Origin: Actinopolyspora lacussalsi subsp. righensis
GTDB taxonomy: Bacteria; Actinomycetota; Actinomycetes; Mycobacteriales; Pseudonocardiaceae
Assembly (NCBI RefSeq): GCF_900116555.1
Contig: NZ_FPAT01000002.1
Location: forward strand, 1-64,000
Direction: 5' to 3'
Length of the DNA: 64,000 nucleotides
The notes below the pieces were generated by a model that made no database searches, was not told the DNA's origin, and saw only the letters and a program-made list of their open reading frames with translations. Each line of letters begins with the position of its first letter. Within the stretch, counting starts at the first letter, position 1. Shown here one piece after another: positions 26,519 through 33,393 of the stretch. A program made the position numbers and the translations under genes.

Positions 26519-27094
26519 GTGAGGCCAGCAGACAACACGCCCGGACATGGTCAACGGCAACCTGTCATCGGTGTCGTCGGCTGCGGTGCCGGAGGAGTCA
26601 ACCATCTCCGTGAGTACCTGGTCACGCCGCTTCTCGACCACGGCTACCGCGTCACGGTCAGCCTGACCCCCACCGCCGGACGATGGCTGTCCGAATCCGG
26701 CGAAGCCGACAAGCTCGAATTATTGACCGGATTGCCCGTGCGCTGGACCTCCCGGCTGCCCACCGAACCCAAGCCACACCCAGCCGCCGACTGCTACGCC
26801 GTCGTACCCGCCACCGCCACCAGCGTCGCCAAGCTGGCCCTGGGCATCGGCGACAACCAAGCCCTCACTCCCGTCTGTGAAGCCATCGGGGACCCGGCCA
26901 CTCGCGTCGTCGTCTTCCCCAAGGTCAACGCCGCCCACGCTGCCCATCCCGCGTGGAACACTCATCTCGACGCGCTTCGCGACGGCGGCGTCGAACTCGT
27001 CTACGGCGACCATGTCTGGCCGCTCTACCCCGTCGGGCACGAACCCAAGCGTCCCTACCCCTGGGAAACCATCCTCGCCGCAATCGAACAGTAG
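26519..27094 (+). CDS. Flavoprotein of the HFCD (PPC decarboxylase-like) family
   Basis: 191 residues. An N-terminal VIGVVGCGAGG loop is followed by GYRVTVSLTPTAGRWL. Then come a conserved DCYAVVPATATSVAKLALGIGDN stretch and the VVFPKVNAAHAAHPAW block with Asn and His residues that bind flavin in HFCD proteins. Members oxidatively decarboxylate C-terminal cysteines of peptides (EpiD) or phosphopantothenoylcysteine (CoaC). This copy is separate from coaBC and lies in an accessory setting, so a secondary role is likely. No precursor peptide was found nearby. Confidence 0.8.
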   Translation: MRPADNTPGHGQRQPVIGVVGCGAGGVNHLREYLVTPLLDHGYRVTVSLTPTAGRWLSESGEADKLELLTGLPVRWTSRLPTEPKPHPAADCYAVVPATATSVAKLALGIGDNQALTPVCEAIGDPATRVVVFPKVNAAHAAHPAWNTHLDALRDGGVELVYGDHVWPLYPVGHEPKRPYPWETILAAIEQ

Positions 27095-27114
27095 CCCTCC
27101 GGCAACCGACACAC

Positions 27115-27155
27115 CCGGTGGGTACAGGTCGTTGTTGTTCGATCTACCCCACCGG
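27115..27155. terminator. Bidirectional terminator-like hairpin
   Basis: CCGGTGGGTA (27115-27124) and TACCCCACCGG (27145-27155) pair with one bulge, midway between two converging genes. Confidence 0.55.
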
Positions 27156-27197
27156 AGATTCACCGTCACTACTGCGCCAGTGGGTGCTCTTCGCTCG

Positions 27198-27485
27198 TCA
27201 AGACAGCCAGGGCTCGTAGAGATTCGTCGGACTCGGCGGGTAGGGATCACTGGCGGCGAGCAGATACTCAGTACACACCCGGCAGTAGTGATGCCACCCG
27301 CCCAAGATGCGTTCCGGCGGGTGCGGGGCGAGCTCGATCACCTGGCCGCAGAAACAGGCCACGAATCCCCGGCCCGCACGAGCGCTGGCCTCGCGTGTGG
27401 AGGGCGCGGTGGCATGAATCGTGCCCGAATCGGTGCCGGTCACGAACCGAGGCGGCGGCACGGACAGCTCAGCCAGCGACGGCAT
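27198..27485 (-). CDS. Small Cys/His-rich protein, putative zinc ribbon
   Basis: 95 residues, not assigned to a named family. It contains IHATAPSTREASARA, then CFCGQVI and HHYCRVC, which together offer four or five metal ligands. The ATG overlaps the end of the upstream gene by 17 bp. The layout His - short helix - Cys - about 25 residues - C-x2-C is shared with that upstream gene, so the two look like diverged paralogues. Such pairs are often found beside XRE regulators in actinomycetes. Confidence 0.6.
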   Translation of the reverse strand: MPSLAELSVPPPRFVTGTDSGTIHATAPSTREASARAGRGFVACFCGQVIELAPHPPERILGGWHHYCRVCTEYLLAASDPYPPSPTNLYEPWLS

Positions 27486-27816
27486 GGCGCACCACCCGTC
27501 CCCGCAGACCCGACCACGCGATCATGGAACAACACTGCGAACACAACTCCGGATCGGCCTCCGGCTCGCCGAGCGGCGTGACCTCGCCCAACCCCAGATA
27601 GACCTGGCACAGCGACAGCACCCACGAGGCCGTGTACTCACCCGGATGACGCTCGATCGCATGCAGCCTGGGGACCTGGCCATGCCGGTGGTCGGCCTCG
27701 GTCGCGGCCAACACCACAAACACCAGGCTGCGCGGAAACAACGCCCCCACCTCACACCACCCCCACCAGGCAGCCGAGGTGCGGCGAACCGAGACGCGCA
27801 ACGACACACGTCGCAC
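27469..27816 (-). CDS. Small Cys-containing hypothetical protein, paralogue of its neighbour
   Basis: 115 residues from a GTG; a second GTG lies three codons in. A tryptophan-rich N-terminus (AAWWGWCEVG) precedes LHAIERHPGEYTASWVLSLC and DPELCSQCC, the same His...Cys...C-x2-C plan as the next gene. No function known. The overlap with 27198-27485 supports joint translation. Confidence 0.55.
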   Translation of the reverse strand: MRRVSLRVSVRRTSAAWWGWCEVGALFPRSLVFVVLAATEADHRHGQVPRLHAIERHPGEYTASWVLSLCQVYLGLGEVTPLGEPEADPELCSQCCSMIAWSGLRGRVVRHAVAG

Positions 27817-28163
27817 AAGGCGATAGCATCAACAACGCTCCACTTCAGTAGTGACTGGATGAAGGAGCCACCCCGCGTCCGAGGCCGCCAAGCACACGAC
27901 GCGGGAAGGGCTACTCGTCCGGTGGTCGCCACCGGACGAGTGGTCAGAAATCCTCCCTGCCTCCCTCTCTTCCTGAGTTCGTTCAATATGGCTGGTCACG
28001 TTCCGATGATCGCTAGTATGCTAAAAGTGACTGCAACTTGCAAGCAACATGTTCTGGTGTTCCACGAAAGTTGCATAGCCAGCGAGTTCGACCGGTCGGA
28101 CGACGAGAGAGTCGTACGCGCTCACGAGACGTACACGGATAGGCTGCCCACGAGAGGAAAACT
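27817..28163 (+). promoter_or_regulatory. Upstream region of the XRE/DUF397 operon
   Basis: No gene seen. TATGCT at about 28016 is a plausible -10. The region 28028-28080 holds the palindrome CTTGCAAG and related TTGCA half-sites, a likely binding zone for the downstream XRE regulator. It is AT-rich compared with its flanks. Confidence 0.35.
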
Positions 28164-29036
28164 ATGGCTTTGCGCAAGACAGTACGTTCGCGTCGCCTCG
28201 GTAAGCAGCTGCGACGCCTCCGTGAGGAAGCCCGACTCAGTCAGGACGACCTGGTCGGTCGAGTCAACGAAGATCAGCCCAAACAGCGAAGGTTGTCCAC
28301 CACGCATCTGTCGCGTTTGGAAACCGGGTTGGCCAGGATCACCCCGGAACAGCTGGATCGTGTAGCCGAAGCTCTCAACGTTGATGCCGAACACCGGAAG
28401 ACTCTCGACGAACTACGTCATCGCGCTGATGAGCGTGGCTGGTGGCAGGAGTACGCCGACATCGTTTCGCAGGATGTCGAAATGCTGGTGGAAATCGGAG
28501 AAGATGCCATTACCGCACGCAGCTACGACAACGCCTTCATCCAAGGGCTGTTGCAAACACGCTCCTACGCGGAGGCCGTGATCGGCAGTGGTCGCGCGTT
28601 CGTCTCGCCAATCAGCGTTGACCGTATGGCGGACATGCGGTTGCGCCGCCAGGAACGACTCGCCGACCCTGACTTCGAGGGACTGACCGCGGTGATGAGC
28701 GAAAGTGTCATCCGCACCGTGGTCGGTGGGCCGGACGTGATGCGAGAGCAGCTGCAATACCTCACCGAGGTGGTTCAACAGCTACCTGTCACGATTCATG
28801 TCCTACCATTCAGTGCTGGCGCCCTGCCCGGGAGCGATAACTTCGTGCTGTTCGGGTTCCCTCACGAACTGGACGGCGATGTGGTGTATGTGGACAGCGA
28901 TACAGCGCAGCGGATCTACGAGGATCGCCTGGCTGTTCGTCAGTGCACGTATACGTTCGATGCGGCTCTGGCCCTGGCTCTACCGGCACGGGAGTCACAG
29001 GACCTGATCCGCTCGGTGATGAAGGAGCTACCATGA
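28164..29036 (+). CDS. XRE-family regulator with DUF5753 sensor domain (WhiJ-like)
   Basis: 290 residues. HTH at about 10-70 (LGKQLRRLREEARLSQDDLVGRV and HLSRLETGLARITPEQLDRVAEAL), then a DUF5753 domain starting WWQEYADIV and containing LLQTRSYAEAVI and PVTIHVLPFSAGALPG. In Streptomyces such regulators sit with DUF397 and AbaA-like small proteins and modulate development or antibiotic production. The stop overlaps the ATG of a DUF397 gene, matching that arrangement. Confidence 0.9.
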   Translation: MALRKTVRSRRLGKQLRRLREEARLSQDDLVGRVNEDQPKQRRLSTTHLSRLETGLARITPEQLDRVAEALNVDAEHRKTLDELRHRADERGWWQEYADIVSQDVEMLVEIGEDAITARSYDNAFIQGLLQTRSYAEAVIGSGRAFVSPISVDRMADMRLRRQERLADPDFEGLTAVMSESVIRTVVGGPDVMREQLQYLTEVVQQLPVTIHVLPFSAGALPGSDNFVLFGFPHELDGDVVYVDSDTAQRIYEDRLAVRQCTYTFDAALALALPARESQDLIRSVMKELP

Positions 29037-29290
29037 CAGCACAAAACCCCTACCGCGAGCTGGACGACGAACGCTACGAAGCTCTACTGCGCGAGCCACA
29101 CGTCAAATCGAGCTATTCGAATGCCAACGGCGGATGCGTGATGCTGGCCTCGGACGGTCAATTCATCAGTATCCAGGACGACAAGCTCCCGGAAGCCGAG
29201 CGTCGTTCCCGCGCGCAGGTCTATACCCGCACGGAGCTACGCGCTTTCATCGACGGCGCGAAAGCAGGAGAATTCGATCACCTCGCATAG
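29033..29290 (+). CDS. DUF397 small protein
   Basis: 85 residues. The family signature is VKSSYSNANGGCVMLASDG followed by ISIQDDK and a C-terminal FIDGAKAGEFDHLA. The N-terminus carries about 25 additional residues. The start ATG overlaps the regulator stop (ATGA). DUF397 proteins act with the XRE partner, with toxin-antitoxin-like behaviour proposed for some. Confidence 0.85.
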   Translation: MTAQNPYRELDDERYEALLREPHVKSSYSNANGGCVMLASDGQFISIQDDKLPEAERRSRAQVYTRTELRAFIDGAKAGEFDHLA

Positions 29291-29300
29291 CAGCCCCGCG

Positions 29301-29326
29301 CAAGGCCCCACGATCCTGGGGCCTTG
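29301..29326 (+). terminator. Perfect 10-bp hairpin after the DUF397 gene
   Basis: CAAGGCCCCA / TGGGGCCTTG with a 6-base loop (CGATCC), 10 bp past the stop. Confidence 0.65.
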
Positions 29327-29386
29327 TGCTTCCGCAACGGAGTTGCTCTCTGGGACAGAACCGCGACAGGATAAACAGGAGAACCA

Positions 29387-29587
29387 GTGAGCGAGTTCGC
29401 CAACTGGCGTAGATCCAGTCGCAGCGGTACTGGAGGAGGCAACTGCGTCGAGGTCGCCCAGAACCTACCGGGGACCGCTCTCCTCCGAGACAGCAAACTC
29501 GGCACCGACAGCCCCGTCCTCGCGGTCTCCCCGCATCGCTTCACCGCCTTCGTCGAGGCGATCAAAAGCGACCGCCTCGACGGCTGA
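29387..29587 (+). CDS. Second DUF397 small protein
   Basis: 66 residues, the usual DUF397 length: NWRRSSRSGTGGGNCVEVA, then ALLRDSK and FTAFVEAIKSDRLDG. GTG start with AGGAGAA upstream. Less similar to the first copy than expected for a recent duplication, and separated from it by a terminator-like hairpin. Confidence 0.85.
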   Translation: MSEFANWRRSSRSGTGGGNCVEVAQNLPGTALLRDSKLGTDSPVLAVSPHRFTAFVEAIKSDRLDG

Positions 29588-29599
29588 ACCGCTGCCGTG

Positions 29600-29633
29600 A
29601 AGTCCCGCTCGGTATCGTCGGGCGGGACTTTCG
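29600..29633 (+). terminator. Hairpin with short T run after second DUF397 gene
   Basis: AAGTCCCGC (29600-29608) / GCGGGACTT (29622-29630) followed by TC. It closes the XRE/DUF397 unit. Confidence 0.65.
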
Positions 29634-29769
29634 CGTCGCCTTCCGCGACACGAGAGACTCCTGCTTCGCAACCGAACGATTCGGCGCCGGACCGTCCTCG
29701 AAGTTCCCCGGCAGCTGCCTAGCTGTGCGGCGTTTCGTGCGCTGTCTTGGCCGAGCGACGAAACAGCGA

Positions 29770-30348
29770 CTACAGTTCGTCGTTCTCGGCCCCGGACGCG
29801 AGGTCCGACCAGTGCGCTACCCATCGGTGTGACCGCGTGTGCTCGTGCGGTGTCGCCGACCGATGGAACTCGCGGTGCAGGTAGTCGACCAGATCGACTC
29901 CGTAATGGATGACATCGGTTCGGTGGACCGAGAGAACTGGGTCTCCGCCGCACGCCGGTGCGGCGGGCATGTACCGGTGGGAGTAGAGGGGGATCAGCTT
30001 CGGCCAACGTTCGAGATGTTCACGAGCCCGGCGCTCGGCCAACCGATCATCGACCGGGCGCGGCCCCCAGGACACCGGCCAGAAATCATCGTGCAGCACG
30101 TCGAGAACCGCGCCCTCCACGGGCCACGTCAGGCGAGTCGACAGCTCCTCGCATGTGTCGTGTCGCCAGTCCGGCCAGCCGTCTCCCACCGGCACAGCGC
30201 TGGCCAGCAGTGCCGCATGATCCGGGCTGAACTCGAATCCGAACCGCCGCTGGACCGCACGGAGTTCGTCTTGGTGCAGGCCGTCGTGCAACGTGACGCC
30301 CACTCGACGCAGCAGGGTGATCGCGGTGTTCGCGACATCGACAGTCAT
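29770..30348 (-). CDS. SMI1/KNR4 (SUKH)-like protein
   Basis: 192 residues. ELRAVQRRFGFEFSPDHAALLASAVPVGDGWPDW and the LIPLYSHRYMP and PVLSVHRTDVIHYGVDLVDYL segments match the SUKH fold. In bacteria these are often immunity proteins against secreted or polymorphic toxins. No toxin gene is visible next to it, so it may be an orphan immunity gene. ATG start, stand-alone on the minus strand in the accessory block. Confidence 0.7.
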   Translation of the reverse strand: MTVDVANTAITLLRRVGVTLHDGLHQDELRAVQRRFGFEFSPDHAALLASAVPVGDGWPDWRHDTCEELSTRLTWPVEGAVLDVLHDDFWPVSWGPRPVDDRLAERRAREHLERWPKLIPLYSHRYMPAAPACGGDPVLSVHRTDVIHYGVDLVDYLHREFHRSATPHEHTRSHRWVAHWSDLASGAENDEL

Positions 30349-30713
30349 CGGAATAGCTCAGCGTACCGAGAAGTGACGAGCAACCGATGCGGGCGGAGCC
30401 GGTCGCGAGACCGCCACGCGGCTCAGGTGTTGGTCACCGCGACGAAGGCACCCGCCGTCGTGGCGGTCTGGACGGCCACCCGCACCTGCTCCACGACCTT
30501 GCCGACGACCTCGCTCACCGCTTTTTCGATGCCGCCCCCGCCCAGGCGGCGTGCCACCTTCACGGGCGTTGACCTCCGGGGCGCACTACGCGGACACGGG
30601 CCTGCCTGTTCGGTGCGTTCGCGGCGACCGCTCCGGAGCACTTCGACGAGCTGATAGCCGTCGCCTTTGAATCGGGATCCGGCACCGCGCTGCGGTGTCT
30701 CCGCCGCGGACAG
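30349..30713. other. Gap with no convincing gene
   Basis: Short frames on both strands lack family features. A plus-frame stretch around 30615-30700 (FGAFAATAPEHFDELIAVAFESG) reads like protein but has no start, so it may be decayed coding sequence. Confidence 0.4.
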
Positions 30714-30757
30714 TTGCTTGAACCGTATTCAAGTACTAGTCTCCCGTTCAAGTGAAC
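30714..30757 (+). promoter_or_regulatory. Promoter and operator of the membrane protein/winged-helix operon
   Basis: TTGCTT (30714-30719), 17 bp, TAGTCT (30737-30742) form a promoter. It overlaps CTTGAA-N5-TTCAAG, and TTCAAGT recurs 19 bp later inside GTTCA-N2-TGAAC. The repeats flank the -10, a typical repressor layout. The winged-helix protein of this operon is the obvious candidate ligand. Confidence 0.5.
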
Positions 30758-30769
30758 GGAGGAGTGGCT

Positions 30770-31192
30770 GTGGACAAGAGCTCATCGCACGAGATGCCCC
30801 CGGACGAAGCGCTCGGACGGGCGGGGCACATGAGCGAGCTCGCTCGTGACGGCTCCCGCTGGTTCGGTTACATGCTGATCCTGCTCGGGCTCTTCACGAC
30901 CGGTTTCTTGGTCGGTCAGGCACTGAGCGAGGGCTGGATCGCCACCGTGGTGGCGTGGTTGTTCGCGGGCTGCATCGCGGGACTGTTCTGGTACGTGAAC
31001 CGGCAACGAGTGCTAAGCAGGACGGCCGCACGCATCATTTGGAAGTTCACTCTTGTCTACATGGCGCTGGCGGTCGTCACCAGCGTCGTCACCAGCACCT
31101 GGTTGGACGACGAACCGCTGTGGCAGTGCCTGCTCGCGCTGCTGCCCGCACTGCCGTGCTGGGTGTCGGCCTGGTGGGTGCTACGTCGATGA
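30770..31192 (+). CDS. Small four-helix membrane protein
   Basis: 140 residues. A polar N-terminus of about 27 residues is followed by four hydrophobic segments in two pairs. No known family was recognised. GGAGGAG ends 5 bases before the GTG at 30770, which outweighs an earlier GTG at 30752. It overlaps the winged-helix gene (ATGA). Membrane protein plus small winged-helix regulator operons are common in actinobacteria, and the regulator usually controls the pair. Confidence 0.75.
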   Translation: MDKSSSHEMPPDEALGRAGHMSELARDGSRWFGYMLILLGLFTTGFLVGQALSEGWIATVVAWLFAGCIAGLFWYVNRQRVLSRTAARIIWKFTLVYMALAVVTSVVTSTWLDDEPLWQCLLALLPALPCWVSAWWVLRR

Positions 31193-31515
31193 GCGAGTCG
31201 GGAAGTCATCCGCGCCACGCACTGGACCAGCTGATCCACACCCCGGTGCGGTTGTCCATCGTGTCCGCCCTGGCCGAGGCCGAGCAGGTGGAGTTCCGCT
31301 TCCTGCGGGACAGCATCGAAGTCAGCGACTCGCTGCTGGCCAAACACCTCGCCACGCTCGAGGAGGCGGACTACATCACAGCGGTGAAGGGACACGTGCT
31401 GCGCAGGCCGCGTACGTGGTACTCGCTCACCGCGAACGGCAGGCGGGCCTTCGACGACTACCTGGCCGCCCTGCGCCGAATCGTCGACCACCACGCCGAG
31501 GAGGAGAGGTCTTGA
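31189..31515 (+). CDS. Winged-helix DNA-binding protein (MarR/ArsR-like, HTH_34 type)
   Basis: 108 residues: LDQLIHTPVRLSIVSALAEAEQVEFRFLRDSIEVSDSLLAKHLATLEEADYI is the recognition core, followed by a beta wing (VLRRPRTWYSLTANG) and a C-terminal dimer helix. Small single-domain repressors of this kind bind inverted repeats near their own promoter. Start ATG overlaps the upstream stop. Confidence 0.88.
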   Translation: MSESGSHPRHALDQLIHTPVRLSIVSALAEAEQVEFRFLRDSIEVSDSLLAKHLATLEEADYITAVKGHVLRRPRTWYSLTANGRRAFDDYLAALRRIVDHHAEEERS

Positions 31516-31628
31516 CGTCCGAGCGGGTGTCCGGTGTGGCGTTCTCCCCGTCACTCGGCTTCGTGCTCGCGGTGGTGCTCACCGCGCTCGCAACCCGGGT
31601 GTTCAGCTGGGACACCGACAACCGCTGA
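31512..31628 (+). CDS. Possible 38-residue single-helix membrane peptide
   Basis: TTG start overlapping the winged-helix stop (TTGA) with AGGAGAGG just before it. The peptide has one hydrophobic stretch (LGFVLAVVLTALATRVFSW). The strong ribosome-binding site and overlap argue for translation; the small size argues for caution. Confidence 0.4.
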   Translation: MTSERVSGVAFSPSLGFVLAVVLTALATRVFSWDTDNR

Positions 31629-31688
31629 CCCGCGGCCGAACCGGTTCCCCGGGAATCCCGACCGAGCCGCCCGGCGGGTCGTTACGGT

Positions 31689-33023
31689 GTGAACGTGTCC
31701 GGCAACCAGCCCAGCGCTCCTCGTACGGCCGATCGTGACGCCCCGTCGGCGACTCCGACGGAACTGCCCGCCGTGCACGAGGCGTGGTTGCCCAGGGAGC
31801 ACCCGCTGCACCGCCCCCGACACGGTGCCAAGCAGTACATCGCGCTGGCCTGTGTCTTGCTGTTCTTCGCCGCGCCGGTGCTGTCCTGGATCCTCGGAGC
31901 CCGGGCGGAACGAATCGAGAACCGCGAACTCGCCTCCTTCCCCAGCGTCACCGAGGGATGGGGGTTCTTCACCGGGCTGAACGACTGGGCGAGCGATCGC
32001 CTGGCGTTCCGAGCCCAGGCGGTCGACGCCGTCGAGGGAATCAGCGAGGGGGTGTTCGGCGAACCGGCCCCGCACGGCTCCGACCCCGGTGGTTCTCCGC
32101 TCGGAGGCGGTGGCGCGGACCAACAGCGTTCCGGCAAGCCGGACCCCGAGCTCTTCCCCGACGTGGTCCGGGGCGATGACGGGTGGCTCTTCCTGGGCCA
32201 CGACGTGTCGTACAAGTGCCTGCCCGACATGGAACTGGACCGCGTCATCGCCGGGCTGCGCCGCTGGCGTTCGGTGGTGGAGGAGTCAGGCCGCGAGTTC
32301 CGACTGGTCATCGCCCCTGACAAGTCCACCGTGTACTCCGAGCACATGCCCGACGAGTACGTGGGGCGTGACTGCATGCGAGAGCTGCGCTCGGAGTTCT
32401 GGCGACGCGTGCCCGAGGCCACCGGGGCGATCGACATGCGCCCCACGCTGCGCGAGCTCGACCGGCGCCGCGACGAACCCGTCTTCACCAAACTCGACAC
32501 CCACTGGCGGCACGCGGGCGGGCTGGCGATGGTTCGACGGTTGGCCGAGTCCCTGCGGCCCGGAGTGACCGACAGCTGGGAGGTGGAGCCGGGCAGGACC
32601 TATCAGCACCGCGCGGACATCCCCGAGCTGGTGGGCGAGAACCGGGAATGGACGGTGCGGTCCTATTCGCTGGCGCCGGACGGCGGGGCCGACAACACGC
32701 GGTTCGTCGGCAGCGACTTCCACGAGCCGCTGCACCTGGAGTCGAGCGCACGACCCGGAATGATCGACGAACCCACGAGGATGATCGCGGACTCGTTCAC
32801 CCAGTTCGCCAGTCCCTACCTGGCGGCGTCCTTCTCCGACCTCACCATCGCGCACCCGAACAACGTGCTCACCGACCCCGAGCGAACGGGACGCATGCTC
32901 GCCGAGGGCGAGGTGGTCACCTTCGAACTGTCGGAGCGGTTCCTGGCGGGTGGGCGGTACGCGATGCTCGCCCCGGACATGGCCGAGCAGGTAGGCGAGA
33001 TCCTCAAGCGCAACCCCGTGTGA
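31689..33023 (+). CDS. AlgJ/AlgX-like SGNH-fold O-acetyltransferase
   Basis: 444 residues. A proline-rich cytoplasmic tail and one membrane helix (about 50-70) anchor an external SGNH domain. The domain shows DGWLFLGHDVSYKCLP, VIAPDKSTVYSEHMP, the Asp-x-His pair in KLDTHWRHAGG, and ADSFTQF in the place of the GDSF nucleophile block. AlgJ/AlgX proteins accept acyl groups from an AlgI partner and modify exopolysaccharide. The only AlgI-like gene here is at 20771, so the pair seems to have been split by an insertion. Confidence 0.85.
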   Translation: MNVSGNQPSAPRTADRDAPSATPTELPAVHEAWLPREHPLHRPRHGAKQYIALACVLLFFAAPVLSWILGARAERIENRELASFPSVTEGWGFFTGLNDWASDRLAFRAQAVDAVEGISEGVFGEPAPHGSDPGGSPLGGGGADQQRSGKPDPELFPDVVRGDDGWLFLGHDVSYKCLPDMELDRVIAGLRRWRSVVEESGREFRLVIAPDKSTVYSEHMPDEYVGRDCMRELRSEFWRRVPEATGAIDMRPTLRELDRRRDEPVFTKLDTHWRHAGGLAMVRRLAESLRPGVTDSWEVEPGRTYQHRADIPELVGENREWTVRSYSLAPDGGADNTRFVGSDFHEPLHLESSARPGMIDEPTRMIADSFTQFASPYLAASFSDLTIAHPNNVLTDPERTGRMLAEGEVVTFELSERFLAGGRYAMLAPDMAEQVGEILKRNPV

Positions 33024-33057
33024 GGGTCCGTCGGGTCGGCCTGTGGGGCGGTGCGAG

Positions 33058-33234
33058 TAGCGGAACCTCGCGCACGGCTCTCGCTCCGGGAGGCCCGACA
33101 TCGGGTAGTCACTACACAACGTCGGGCCTTCCTCGCGAGAGCCGCACGGGAGAATCCGCGGCGGTGCCGATTGCGTAGGTGGCTGGAGTTCGGCCCTCGT
33201 CGGCGCTGATGGCGCGGCGATTTCGCGGGAAATT
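33058..33234 (+). repeat. Composite hairpin repeat, copy D
   Basis: Same orientation as copy A: GGCTCTCG (33076-33083) / CGAGAGCC (33136-33143), AGGCCCGAC (33091-33099) / GTCGGGCCT (33121-33129) and apical GTAG/CTAC, then a spacer and a palindrome at 33219-33234. It starts 35 bp after the AlgJ-like stop, between converging genes. Confidence 0.8.
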
Positions 33235-33283
33235 GACGGCCGCGGGGCCATACCGGAGTGGCGGTACGGCTCCGGACGGCGTC

Positions 33284-33299
33284 GATTTCTCGCGAAATG
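33284..33299. repeat. 16-bp palindrome copy next to unit D
   Basis: GATTTCTCGCGAAATG; the last base is changed. Second of a doublet with 33219-33234. Confidence 0.65.
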
Positions 33300-33393
33300 T
33301 ACGCGGGAGCGGTGACCAACCACGCGGATCGATCCCACGAGGCCGACCGCGCGAGGTCGAACACCCCGGCCGAGTTCCCACACGAACTCTCGG

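Noticed and set aside
30423-30641. 72-residue minus-strand frame
   Set aside because: Short, no ribosome-binding site, no recognisable domain; left as unexplained gap.
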